Below, piece after piece: positions 36,906 to 45,262 of a stretch of 64,000 nucleotides of DNA. The number at the start of each line of letters is the position of its first letter. The stretch's first letter is position 1. Source of the stretch: Saccharibacillus sp. CPCC 101409 (GTDB lineage: Bacteria; Bacillota; Bacilli; Paenibacillales; Paenibacillaceae); the NCBI RefSeq assembly GCF_030518235.1, contig NZ_JAULSA010000015.1, forward strand, positions 1-64,000. The letters are read 5' to 3'. Under the pieces are notes generated by a model, which was not told where the DNA came from, made no database searches, and saw only the letters and a list, made by a program, of their open reading frames with translations. The translations under genes were made by a program, and so were the position numbers.

Positions 36906-36935
36906 TTGCGGACCCGCCGCGGGGCGCTGTACGAT
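36906..36935 (+). promoter_or_regulatory. Candidate promoter of the corA-like gene
   Basis: TTGCGG, 18 bases, TACGAT. A moderate match; the leader would be about 140 bases. Confidence 0.35.
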
Positions 36936-37082
36936 AAAGGCAAGCGGGCGCATCCGCGCCGCTTTCCGATCTTCCCGTTTTTCCGCCGGCGAGGCGCATG
37001 ACCCGCACCGGCGGGAACGAAACTTTTTACAAAAAAAGATTCGCACCAACATTCCAAGCCGACACGAAGGAGGAAGACCGCA

Positions 37083-38045
37083 TTGATCCGGACGCTTGCG
37101 GTAACGCACGATCAGGAAGTTCGCCTCGATATTCCGCTGACGGAACTGGACCCGGCGAATTACAAATGGTTCTGGGCCGATTTTCAGGCGCCGACGCAGC
37201 GGGAAACCGACCTGCTCGATACGTATTTTCATTTTCACCCGCTGGAGATCGAGGATTGTCTGAACGACGTGCAGCGCCCGAAGATGGACCCGCACGACAA
37301 ATACGTTTTTCTGGTGACGCACGCGCTTGAAAAAGGCGGCAAGGAAACGGGCGAAGTCGATCTGTTCCTCAGCGGAACGTTTCTGGTCACTTTCCATTTC
37401 AACCGGATGAGGGAGATCGACGAAGCGTGGGAACGCATCCAGACGCGGACGGTGCGCGAATCGATGGATACGGGCCCGGTCACGGCGGCTTACCTGGTGC
37501 TGGACGCGCTGGTGGACGAGTATTTCCCGTGCGTGTTCGGCATCGAGGACGAGCTGGCGGACCTGGAGGAAAAAGGCGGCCGCGAGTCGGTGGATCTGCT
37601 GCTGTCCCAGGTGTTCGAGCTGCGCAGCCGGCTGCTGAAGCTGCATCATACGATTGTGCCGATGCGCGATCTGCTGTACCGGATCATCAATTCGCAGCAT
37701 ATCGAGAGCAGTCAGGAAAAAGAGTACCGGGTCTATTTTACCGATATTTACGACCACCTGCTCAAGCTGTCCGAGATGATCGAATCCAACCGCGAAATGA
37801 CGGCCGACCTGCGCGACAGCTACATCTCGCTCAACTCCAACCGGATGAACGGCATCATGAAGACGCTCACCGTGATCACGACCGTGTTTATGCCGCTGAC
37901 GCTGATCGCCGGGATTTACGGAATGAATTTCGACAATATGCCGGAGCTTCATTTGAAATACGGCTATTTTATCGTGCTCGGCGCGATGGTGTTTCTCGGC
38001 GGGGCGATGATGGGCTGGTTCTGGCGCAGAGGCTGGTTCAAATAG
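37083..38045 (+). CDS. corA: CorA-family magnesium/divalent cation transporter
   Basis: 320 residues from a TTG start with GAAGGAGGA 8 bases upstream. A cytoplasmic alpha/beta N-terminal domain and long helices (about 180-245) lead to two C-terminal membrane segments; the first ends in the diagnostic YGMNF, the selectivity loop of CorA, and the protein closes with the basic RRGWFK. CorA works as a homopentamer carrying Mg2+ inward. Length is typical. Confidence 0.94.
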   Translation: MIRTLAVTHDQEVRLDIPLTELDPANYKWFWADFQAPTQRETDLLDTYFHFHPLEIEDCLNDVQRPKMDPHDKYVFLVTHALEKGGKETGEVDLFLSGTFLVTFHFNRMREIDEAWERIQTRTVRESMDTGPVTAAYLVLDALVDEYFPCVFGIEDELADLEEKGGRESVDLLLSQVFELRSRLLKLHHTIVPMRDLLYRIINSQHIESSQEKEYRVYFTDIYDHLLKLSEMIESNREMTADLRDSYISLNSNRMNGIMKTLTVITTVFMPLTLIAGIYGMNFDNMPELHLKYGYFIVLGAMVFLGGAMMGWFWRRGWFK

Positions 38046-38113
38046 AAGCGGGCCGAAAGAAGCGGCTGCGCGGACACTTCGTTCGCCTCTGCGTCGCGTG
38101 AAATCGGTAACGC

Positions 38114-38142
38114 TTGAAAAACGTAACTTGGACCGCTACAAT
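38114..38142 (+). promoter_or_regulatory. Sigma-A promoter of the yerC operon
   Basis: TTGAAA (38114-38119), 17 bases, TACAAT (38137-38142). It would drive the YerC-like, CbiX-like and possibly DgkB-like genes with a 130-base leader. Confidence 0.65.
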
Positions 38143-38276
38143 GATAAAGTAAGCGAAAAAAGATAAGCATACCGGACTTTCGCAGGCGGCGAAGAAAGAA
38201 TTTCCCGGCCTGGCGGTGTTCCGGCGGTCGACCGCTTTATGCAGTTCACCAGTAAACGGTAGGGGATGATCTTTCA

Positions 38277-38567
38277 GTGCAGCTGAAAAAGTTAAATGAT
38301 AAAACGTTCGACCAATTATTCGAAGCCGTTCTGACGCTGAAGAATCTCGAAGAGTGCTACGTATTCTTCGACGATCTGTGCACGGTCAACGAGATCCAGT
38401 CGTTGTCGCAGCGGCTCGAGGTGGCGCGCATGCTCGGCAAGGGCAGCACATACAACCAGATCGAAGCGGAAACGGGCGCCAGCACGGCGACCATTTCGCG
38501 GGTCAAGCGCTGCCTCAACTACGGCAACGACGGCTACAAAATGACGCTCGATCGTCTGGGACGCTAA
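38277..38567 (+). CDS. YerC/YecD-family TrpR-like protein
   Basis: 96 residues from GTG 38277, with AGGGG about 11 bases upstream. A small all-helical TrpR-superfamily protein: CTVNEIQSLSQRLEVARML then a helix-turn-helix YNQIEAETGASTATISRVKR. This matches YerC/YecD. DNA binding is expected but no target is known. It lies 4 bases before the CbiX-like gene. Confidence 0.9.
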   Translation: MQLKKLNDKTFDQLFEAVLTLKNLEECYVFFDDLCTVNEIQSLSQRLEVARMLGKGSTYNQIEAETGASTATISRVKRCLNYGNDGYKMTLDRLGR

Positions 38568-38571
38568 GACG

Positions 38572-39342
38572 ATGAGAGCGGGCGCGCTGATTATCAGCCA
38601 CGGTTCGCCGCAGCCCGAATGGGTGGCGGCGGTGGAGGAAGCGGCCGGCGAAGTTCGAATCAAGGAAGAGATGCCGGTCGCGGTGTCGTTTCTGGGCAAT
38701 GTGGAGGGCGCGTCGATCCAGGACGGGATCGACGCGCTGGAAGCGGAGGGCGTCACGGACATTCTGGCCGTGATGCTGTTCGTGTCGGAAGGAAGCACGC
38801 ATATCGACGAGATCCACTACGCGCTGGGCGCCAAGCCCGAGCCGGACAAGGAAACGGACCTGGAGCCGTTTCGCATCCGCGCGCGCGTCCATGTCGGGCG
38901 CGCGATGGGAGACGACGAAGACGTGGCGCGCATGGTCTGGGACAAGATCGCGCCGGCTTCGAAGAATCCGGAGCGGGAAATGGTGCTGCTTATCGGGCAC
39001 GGCAGCGTGCACGACGGGTTCCGCGAACGCTGGGAAGACGGCGCGCGGAAGCTTGCGAAACGGGTCGGCGAAGTCAGCGGCCTCGCCTGCGACTTTGCGC
39101 TGCTCAATCCGGACGGCTTGAAACAAACGGCGCGGCGGTGGATCGAGGACGGGTATACCGTGCTTGCGGCGCCGATCTTTTTGAGTACGGGCTATTTCCT
39201 GCAAACGGTGATTCCGCGTAAACTGCAGGGGTTAAGCTATGAATATACCGGTCAGGCTCTGCTGCCTCATCCGCTGCTGCCGGTCTGGATCGAACGGCAG
39301 ATCGAAGGACTGCTGGACGGCCTGGGCGGCAAGCGCGATTAG
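38572..39342 (+). CDS. CbiX/sirohydrochlorin chelatase-like protein
   Basis: 256 residues from ATG 38572, immediately after the YerC-like gene. Two chelatase half-domains can be seen: LIISHGSPQPEW with His10 near the start and LLIGHGSVHDGF midway, each with the metal/tetrapyrrole-site His of the CbiX fold. The second half shows AAPIFLSTGYFLQTVIPR, typical of the family. In classic CbiX these domains insert cobalt or iron into sirohydrochlorin in the cytoplasm. No other tetrapyrrole gene is nearby, so the actual substrate is uncertain. Confidence 0.8.
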   Translation: MRAGALIISHGSPQPEWVAAVEEAAGEVRIKEEMPVAVSFLGNVEGASIQDGIDALEAEGVTDILAVMLFVSEGSTHIDEIHYALGAKPEPDKETDLEPFRIRARVHVGRAMGDDEDVARMVWDKIAPASKNPEREMVLLIGHGSVHDGFRERWEDGARKLAKRVGEVSGLACDFALLNPDGLKQTARRWIEDGYTVLAAPIFLSTGYFLQTVIPRKLQGLSYEYTGQALLPHPLLPVWIERQIEGLLDGLGGKRD

Positions 39343-39391
39343 AAGGGCTGCCGGAACGGAACCAATTTAGAGGAACGGTGGAGTTTGGCGT

Positions 39392-40273
39392 ATGAGAAGA
39401 GCGAGGCTCATTTATAATCCGACGTCTGGACGCGAAGAAATGCGGCGCCGGCTGCCGGATATTTTGCAGCGCCTCGACGAAGGCGGCATCGAGACGACGG
39501 TGCACGCCACGACCGGCGAAGGCGACGCGACGCGCGCCGCCGCCGACGCGGCGCAGCGCGGCTACGATATCGTCATCGCCGCGGGCGGCGACGGCACGAT
39601 CTACGAAGTGGTCAACGGCCTGGCGAACCAGGAACACCGGCCGGATCTCGGCGTGTTTCCGCTCGGCACGACCAACGATCTGTCGCGCGCGCTCGGCATC
39701 TCCCGCCAGTGGGAAGACTACTGCGATCTGGTGCTGCGCGGCGAGTCGAGGCCGATCGACGTCGGCCGCGCGAACGACCGCTATTTTATCAATATCGCCG
39801 GCGGCGGCTCGCTGACCGAACTGACTTACGAAGTGCCGAGCCGGCTCAAGACGATGATCGGGCAGCTCGCTTATTATTTCAAAGGCGTGGAGAAGATGGT
39901 CAACCTGACGCCGATGCAGCTCAAGATCCAGGCCGAAGGACAGCCGGAGCTCGAAGGCGAGTTCATGATCTTCCTGATCGGCAACACAAACTCGGTCGGC
40001 GGCTTCGAGAAGCTGATGCCGGGCGCGGTGATCGACGACGGCCTGCTCGACGTGATCGCGCTCAAGAAATGCAATCTGGCCGAGTTTATCCGCGTGGTCT
40101 CGATGGCGCAGCGCGGCGATCATTTCAACGATCCCAACGTGGTTTATTTCCGCACGCAGCGGCTCGAAGTGACGTCGCCCAACGATGTGCTGCTCAACCT
40201 CGACGGCGAGCTCGGCGGCAGACTGCCGGGGCTGTTCGAAGTGCTGCCGCAGCATCTGCGGGTGTTTGCGTAA
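39392..40273 (+). CDS. Diacylglycerol kinase family lipid kinase (DgkB-like)
   Basis: 293 residues from ATG 39392; GAGGAACGG lies upstream. The catalytic domain has the invariant AAGGDGTIYEVVNGL near residue 65 and FPLGTTNDLSRAL near 89, followed by the beta-sandwich (INIAGGGSLTELTYE, GEFMIFLIGNTNSVGGF, DGLLDVIALKK). This is the DgkB pattern: ATP-dependent phosphorylation of diacylglycerol on the inner face of the membrane, returning it to phospholipid and lipoteichoic acid metabolism. In other Bacillales dgkB also sits just upstream of the RlmCD methyltransferase gene. Confidence 0.92.
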   Translation: MRRARLIYNPTSGREEMRRRLPDILQRLDEGGIETTVHATTGEGDATRAAADAAQRGYDIVIAAGGDGTIYEVVNGLANQEHRPDLGVFPLGTTNDLSRALGISRQWEDYCDLVLRGESRPIDVGRANDRYFINIAGGGSLTELTYEVPSRLKTMIGQLAYYFKGVEKMVNLTPMQLKIQAEGQPELEGEFMIFLIGNTNSVGGFEKLMPGAVIDDGLLDVIALKKCNLAEFIRVVSMAQRGDHFNDPNVVYFRTQRLEVTSPNDVLLNLDGELGGRLPGLFEVLPQHLRVFA

Positions 40274-40281
40274 GGATAACG

Positions 40282-40352
40282 TGGTACAATACGGGAGGGC
40301 GAGAAGTTCCGCTGGGCTTACAGGGCCGGGCGGAACGCCGGTCCTCCTTTTT
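40282..40352 (+). promoter_or_regulatory. Extended -10 promoter and leader hairpin between the lipid kinase gene and rlmCD
   Basis: TGGTACAAT at 40282-40290 is an extended -10 element. Directly downstream (40293-40352) GGGAGGG and GTTCCGC pair with GCGGAAC and CCTCC, followed by TTTTT. The hairpin either terminates the upstream operon or attenuates transcription from the new promoter into rlmCD. Confidence 0.5.
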
Positions 40353-40420
40353 GGCGTGTCTATAGATAGCGTGCGCAAAGGCGATCAAGACGACGAATAC
40401 AAGCGAAAGAAGTGACATAG

Positions 40421-42298
40421 ATGAAGAACAACAGCGGCCGCGGCGGAAGAAGCGGCGGACAAAGCCGGGGCGGCAGAGGGCGAGGCGGCGGAGAGAAAGG
40501 ATCGGCGTCGAACCGCCAGACGGCGGAGATCGCCGGACTGCCGGTGGCGAAGAACGACGACGTGACGATCGACATCGTCGGTATGAACCACGACGGCGAA
40601 GGCGTCGGCCGCGCCGACGGATATACCCTGTTTGTCGCGGGCGCGCTGCCGGGAGAGCGGATCTCGGCCAGAGTGCTCAAGACCAAAAAGCAGTACGGCT
40701 ACGCCAAAATGCAGACGCTGCTGGAGGCCAGCCCAGCGCGCGTAGAGCCGCCGTGCGAGATCTTCGACCGCTGCGGCGGCTGCCAGATCCAGCATATGGA
40801 CTATGCGGCGCAGCTGGAATGGAAGCGGCGGCAGGTCGCGGACAGCCTGGAGCGGATCGGGAAGCTGAATGTGCGGCCTTTTGGGGCGGAGTCGGCAGTA
40901 GGCGAAGGTGCGGGCGAAGCGCTGCGGACCGGCGGCGCGATAGGAGCGGACGGGACGAAGGCTTCGGCGGCAACGGCCGAGGCCGGGGCTCAAGCGGCGG
41001 GACCGGGCGAAGCGGGCCGCGATAGCGGAGGCGCGGATTCGGAAGGCGAAACTGCCGCGCAGACCGTAGTCACGCCGGAAGAGGCGGCAACCGCGTTCGG
41101 CGGAGGAGAAGGCTACGAGAATTCGGGCACTGCGCAAGGCGGCGGAGCGGTCTCGGAAGCATTCCTGCCGGATAGCGAGGCGGGTCCGGCTTCCGAGGCC
41201 GCCGCGCCGGATTTCGGCGGCTCGGCAACTGTCGGCGGGTCCGAGGCTGCTCACGCCCCCGGCGCCGCCGGCATCCTCGTGCCGCCGACGCTCGGCATGA
41301 GCGAGCCGTGGCGCTACCGCAACAAAGCGCAGGTCCCGATGGGCCAGGACAACGGCCGCCTGATCGGCGGTTTCTACGCGCGCGGCAGCCATCGCATCGT
41401 CGATATGGAGACGTGCATCATCCAGCACGAAGCCAACGACGAGATGGTCGAGACGGTGAAGCAGATCGGTCGTGAATTGGGTATCAGCGCCTACGACGAA
41501 GAGACCGGCCGCGGCCTGCTGCGGCATGTGGTCGTGAAGGTCGCTTTTGCAACCGGCGAGAAAATGGTTGTGCTCGTTACCAACGGCGACCGCCTGCCGC
41601 GCGTGGACGATTGGGTCGAAGAGATTTGGAGCAGGATTCCGGACGTAAAAAGTATCTGTCAGAATGTGAATACGCGGCAGACGAATGTGATCTTCGGCGA
41701 CGTGACCCGCGTTCTGTGGGGCGAAGAAGTCATCCACGACTATATCGGCGACGTGAAATTCGCGATCTCCGCCCGTTCTTTTTACCAGGTCAATCCGGCG
41801 CAGACGGAAGTGCTGTACGGCAAAACGCTGGAGTACGCCGGCCTGACCGGCAGCGAAACGGTGATCGACGCCTACTGCGGCATCGGGACCATCTCCCTGT
41901 TCCTGGCGCAGAAAGCGAAGCGGGTCTACGGCGTCGAGATCGTCAAAGAAGCGATCGAAGACGCGCGCAAGAACGCCGTGCTGAACGGCATCGAGAACGC
42001 GGAATTCGAAGTTGGCGCGTCCGAAGACGTCATCCCGCGCTGGAAAGAGCAGGGCATCACCCCGGATGTGATCGTCGTCGATCCTCCGCGCAAAGGCTGC
42101 GATATCCGTTTGCTGGAAACGATCCTGGAAATGAAGCCGGAGCGCGTGGTGTACGTGTCGTGCAACCCGGCGACGCTGGCTCGCGATCTGCGGGTGCTGG
42201 AAGACGGCGGATTCAAGACGGTGAAGGTGCAGCCGGTGGATATGTTCCCGCAGACGGTGCATGTGGAGGCGGTGGCTTTGTTGGTGCGGCGGAAGTAG
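40421..42298 (+). CDS. rlmCD: 23S rRNA (uracil-C5)-methyltransferase, RlmD/RlmCD type
   Basis: 625 residues, longer than the usual 450-460. An Arg/Gly-rich N-terminus (residues 1-30) is followed by a TRAM domain (about 38-100), the iron-sulfur site Cys112, Cys118, Cys121 (CEIFDRCGGCQ) with Cys332 as the fourth ligand, and the methyltransferase domain with SAM motif AYCGIGTISLF, DPPRKGC and nucleophile Cys581 in YVSCNPATL. An Ala/Gly/Glu-rich insert of about 140 residues (roughly 145-285) interrupts the core. It transfers methyl groups to U747 and/or U1939. The last 17 codons are duplicated beyond the AT-rich island, so this gene end (VRRK stop) was exchanged by the insertion. Confidence 0.93.
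   Translation: MKNNSGRGGRSGGQSRGGRGRGGGEKGSASNRQTAEIAGLPVAKNDDVTIDIVGMNHDGEGVGRADGYTLFVAGALPGERISARVLKTKKQYGYAKMQTLLEASPARVEPPCEIFDRCGGCQIQHMDYAAQLEWKRRQVADSLERIGKLNVRPFGAESAVGEGAGEALRTGGAIGADGTKASAATAEAGAQAAGPGEAGRDSGGADSEGETAAQTVVTPEEAATAFGGGEGYENSGTAQGGGAVSEAFLPDSEAGPASEAAAPDFGGSATVGGSEAAHAPGAAGILVPPTLGMSEPWRYRNKAQVPMGQDNGRLIGGFYARGSHRIVDMETCIIQHEANDEMVETVKQIGRELGISAYDEETGRGLLRHVVVKVAFATGEKMVVLVTNGDRLPRVDDWVEEIWSRIPDVKSICQNVNTRQTNVIFGDVTRVLWGEEVIHDYIGDVKFAISARSFYQVNPAQTEVLYGKTLEYAGLTGSETVIDAYCGIGTISLFLAQKAKRVYGVEIVKEAIEDARKNAVLNGIENAEFEVGASEDVIPRWKEQGITPDVIVVDPPRKGCDIRLLETILEMKPERVVYVSCNPATLARDLRVLEDGGFKTVKVQPVDMFPQTVHVEAVALLVRRK
42241..42292 (+). repeat. Left direct repeat (attL-like), inside the rlmCD 3' end
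   Basis: Starts TATGTTCCCGCAGACGGTGC and runs through the last codons of rlmCD. 49 of 52 bases match 47772-47823. Confidence 0.88.
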
Positions 42299-42333
42299 TG
42301 GCTAGCTTTTCTATAGTGGTTCAAGTAAAGGGA

Positions 42334-42361
42334 GGGACACGAATTTATTCGTGTCCCTTTT
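42334..42361 (+). terminator. Terminator of rlmCD, inside the island
   Basis: GGGACACGAA pairs with TTCGTGTCCC, followed by TTTT. It lies beyond the left repeat, so the element appears to have brought the terminator with it. Confidence 0.9.
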
Positions 42362-42368
42362 AGTTTGC

Positions 42369-42421
42369 TTGGTAATAATGACTACAAAAATATAATTACT
42401 GAAAAAAAGAACGTTTGTTTG
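42369..42421 (+). promoter_or_regulatory. Candidate promoter with LexA-like box before the ABC-3C operon
   Basis: TTGGTA (42369-42374), 16 bases, TATAAT (42391-42396). Just downstream AGAACGTTTGTTTG at 42408-42421 resembles the Bacillus LexA box (GAAC-N4-GTTC) with one mismatch in the right half. GGAAGGAG follows at 42421 but no start codon is placed for it; the true binding site of the first gene is at 42529. Promoter fair, LexA site speculative. Confidence 0.4.
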
Positions 42422-42545
42422 GAAGGAGAAAGCAATATAGAATAGAAATTCATTTTAAGAGAATTATCATTTCGATTTTACTTAAATTCAAAAATCGAGT
42501 TACTGGTTTTTTGGCTCCATAAAATCTTGGAGGGATGTAATAAGC

Positions 42546-43343
42546 ATGGCAGGAGAGAGTAGTGATGTTTATCTTATCAAAAGAACTCAGAGTACAACTA
42601 ATTTAGACAGCAAGCATTTACTAGAAGTAGATGGTGTATGTCCTCTTTGCGGAAAGTACTTGATTGTTGAAAAGGGCATACGTACACATAAAAAGTACGA
42701 GATAGCTCATATATATCCTAATAGTCCAACAGTAAATGAATTAAAAATACTTTTAGGTGTTGAACGTTTAGGAATAAACTGTGAGGATTTTGAGAATAAA
42801 ATTGCATTATGTAAAGAGTGTCACGGTGAGTATGACGATAACAAAACTTTAGAAGAATACCTTCGTTTACTGAAATATAAAAAAAGGTTTCTAGCTGCTT
42901 CTAAAAGCAAAGTGTCGATTTCTAATCAAATCTTAGAAAATGAAATAGTCTTTATTATAGACTCACTTTCCAATGCTGACTTTGTTGCTTTGCAAGATAT
43001 GAAGTTAGAATACCATGCCTTGAAAATTTCCAGTAAAATAGAGGATAAATACAGCATGTTAAGGAACAAGATCGAGATGAATGTATACATGTATTTTAAT
43101 CTTATTAAAGAAACTTTTAAGGATTTAGATTCATCTGGGCAAGTGAATTTCAACATTATTTCATCTCAAATTAAAACTAGTTTTCTACAATGTGAAAAAG
43201 AAATTGAAGACAAAAGCGAGATTTTTAAACAGCTTGTAAGATGGATGAATTCTAAGTGTACTAGTGCTTCTAATGAAGCATGTGAAGCAGTAATCTCATA
43301 TTTTGTGCAGAATTGCGAGGTATTCAATGAAATTACCCAATAA
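42546..43343 (+). CDS. HNH-endonuclease-type effector of an ABC-three-component system
   Basis: 265 residues from ATG 42546 with GGAGGG 11 bases upstream. The N-terminal 100 residues form an HNH-type zinc-stapled nuclease: CPLC at 32-35, YEIAHI with His55, then Asn84 in ENKIALCKECH with Cys89, Cys92 and His93. The remaining 165 residues are helical, as expected for the C-terminal domain that couples ABC-3C effectors to the other components. It overlaps the next gene by 17 bases. The HNH reading rests on visible motifs; the assignment to ABC-3C rests on the two following genes. Predicted to cut nucleic acid when the ATPase partner is triggered. AT-rich codon use differs sharply from rlmCD. Confidence 0.8.
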   Translation: MAGESSDVYLIKRTQSTTNLDSKHLLEVDGVCPLCGKYLIVEKGIRTHKKYEIAHIYPNSPTVNELKILLGVERLGINCEDFENKIALCKECHGEYDDNKTLEEYLRLLKYKKRFLAASKSKVSISNQILENEIVFIIDSLSNADFVALQDMKLEYHALKISSKIEDKYSMLRNKIEMNVYMYFNLIKETFKDLDSSGQVNFNIISSQIKTSFLQCEKEIEDKSEIFKQLVRWMNSKCTSASNEACEAVISYFVQNCEVFNEITQ

Positions 43344-43557
43344 ATTATATACCTATCAAGAAAGCACTTTAAGCAAGTTGCCCAAAATATTGAGCATAGT
43401 TGTTAAGAAAAAAGATATTAGTCTATATGAATTGTATGTAGTAGTTCAAAGTGATTTTCAAGATATTGCTGAATTTATTGAAGCTTTAACATGCTTATAT
43501 GCTTTGAGAAAAATTGACTACGATTTTGAGTTAAGGAGAATTCATAATGCTGTATGA
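43327..43557 (+). CDS. Small middle component of the ABC-three-component system
   Basis: 76 residues from ATG 43327, overlapping the effector by 17 bases and the ATPase gene by 11. GCGAGG lies 6 bases upstream. It begins MKLPNKLYTYQESTLSKLP, a pattern I associate with ABC-3C middle components (PNKxxxYxxS), and the rest looks like a winged-helix fold (LSIVVKKKDISLYELYVVV, LTCLYALRKIDYDFE). In this class the middle component bridges effector and ATPase. The tight overlaps on both sides support stoichiometric co-translation. Confidence 0.8.
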   Translation: MKLPNKLYTYQESTLSKLPKILSIVVKKKDISLYELYVVVQSDFQDIAEFIEALTCLYALRKIDYDFELRRIHNAV

Positions 43558-45160
43558 GATCATATGCAATAAATTCAAGGAAAAACGAATTGAATTTTTA
43601 CCTTATTTGAATACCGTTTTGGGAGATGATGTTGGAAGTAATTCGATTGGTAAATCAACTTTTTTGCTGATCATTGATTTTGTTTTTGGGGGAAAGGATT
43701 ATGTATTGAAATCCACTGAAATTCAGAGGAACATTGGTAGCCATGTAATTAAGTTTTGCTTTGAATTTAACGAGCAAAAATACTTCTTTTCTAGAGATAC
43801 AACTGAATTAGAATTGGTAAATGTATGTAATGAGCGCTATGCACCTGTGCGTACTATTACTCTTCTAGAATATTATGAACTTTTGAAAAGAAATTATGAA
43901 ATAAATATCCCTGGTATAAGCTTTCGTGAAGTTGTGGGTAGGTTCTCAAGAGTTTATGGTAAGGATAACTTAAATGAAAAAAGACCTCTTGATGTATCTC
44001 AAAAAGAACGTGCAGGTGCGCCAATAAATGCTCTTTTAAAGCTGTTCAATTTATATAATGAAATTTCTGAGCTAGAGGATCTTTTTAAAAAGGTAGAGTC
44101 AGAACTGAAGGCATACAAAGACGCTCAAAAGTACAATCTTATTTCAAGTATAGGAGTAAGAACGTATAGAGCTAATGAGAAAGAACTTAGCCAACTCGAA
44201 AAAGACAAAGAAAAAATGGCGACACAACTGGATAATAATTTATTGGATATGGATTCGGTTAAAACAGAAGAAGTTTTAAAATTAAAGCAACAACTTTCAG
44301 TTATAAGAAGACAAAGAAGCAGATATTACTCTCAAATCACTTCTATAGAAAATAACTTAAAAGAAAACTCGAGTATAAAATCCAAACAACTCGAAGAGCT
44401 ACTAAAGTTTTTTCCGGAAGCCGATACAAGAAGATTGGAAGAGATCGAAAACTTCCATTTTGAAATAAAATCTATATTGAAATCAGAATTAAAAGAGAAA
44501 AAAGAGAGTCTGAACGCTTTGCTAACTGTATCAGAAAGTGAAATTAAAACTATTGAAAACAAAATCAAGGATATTATTCAGACTCCTACGCTGTCTAAGA
44601 CAGTGCTAGCAACGTATTCGAATTTACAAAAAAGAAGCGAAGCTATAGAGCGTGAGAATTTAGCTTATTTAAAGTTAGACAATTTGATCACTTCTAAAAA
44701 AGATACTAAAAGTAGAAGAGACCAAATGAAGCAAGAACAGTTGAAAAAATTAGAATGTTTGCTTAATGATAAAATGCAGGAAGTGAACGACTATATATAT
44801 TCCGGAAAGAAAAAAGCTCCTACTATAAATTTTCATGGGACTACATATACTTTTGAAACGGTAGATGACACGGGAACAGGTACTTCTTATAAAAATATGG
44901 TAGTTTACGATATAAGTGTTCTTGAACTGTCCGAGCTGCCTATATTGATACATGATTCCGTAGTTTTAAAACAAATAGCGGATGAAGCTATCGAGAAAAT
45001 ATTAAATAAGTATGAAAGTATAGGCAAACAGATCTTTATTTCTTTTGATAAAAAGACAGCCTATACAAATAAGAGTCAAGAGATCTTAAAAAGAACTTGT
45101 ATTTTAGAATTATCACCAAATGGAAATGAACTATTTGGTCGCTCGTGGAATAACAAATAG
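43547..45160 (+). CDS. DUF2326-type ABC ATPase of the ABC-three-component system
   Basis: 537 residues from ATG 43547 with AAGGAGA upstream. The Walker A motif is GSNSIGKST at residues 30-38. Between about 165 and 405 runs a long Lys/Glu-rich coiled coil with many charged heptads, as in SMC/Rad50-like proteins. The C-terminal DUF2326 segment has LPILIHDSVVLKQI (His469-Asp470), the family's Walker-B-like region. Such ATPases are thought to sense foreign or damaged nucleic acid and to gate the effector. It is the third member of a coupled three-gene unit. A classical ABC signature motif is not obvious by eye, as usual for this divergent clade. Confidence 0.85.
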   Translation: MLYEIICNKFKEKRIEFLPYLNTVLGDDVGSNSIGKSTFLLIIDFVFGGKDYVLKSTEIQRNIGSHVIKFCFEFNEQKYFFSRDTTELELVNVCNERYAPVRTITLLEYYELLKRNYEINIPGISFREVVGRFSRVYGKDNLNEKRPLDVSQKERAGAPINALLKLFNLYNEISELEDLFKKVESELKAYKDAQKYNLISSIGVRTYRANEKELSQLEKDKEKMATQLDNNLLDMDSVKTEEVLKLKQQLSVIRRQRSRYYSQITSIENNLKENSSIKSKQLEELLKFFPEADTRRLEEIENFHFEIKSILKSELKEKKESLNALLTVSESEIKTIENKIKDIIQTPTLSKTVLATYSNLQKRSEAIERENLAYLKLDNLITSKKDTKSRRDQMKQEQLKKLECLLNDKMQEVNDYIYSGKKKAPTINFHGTTYTFETVDDTGTGTSYKNMVVYDISVLELSELPILIHDSVVLKQIADEAIEKILNKYESIGKQIFISFDKKTAYTNKSQEILKRTCILELSPNGNELFGRSWNNK

Positions 45161-45262
45161 TGTATAAAAGATATAATGTGTAATCGTGAAGCCAAGGTTA
45201 CTTAAAAATACTTTGTATCTTTAAACAGTTTCTTTTAAAGATATAGAAAAGTAGGCGATCTT

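Noticed and set aside
36785-37082. Riboswitch before corA (magnesium sensing)
   Set aside because: The leader is about 150 bases and GC-rich, but I could not find conserved M-box or similar elements by eye.
42546-43343. Plain restriction-modification endonuclease
   Set aside because: There is no methyltransferase gene nearby, and the two coupled genes match the ABC-3C arrangement better.
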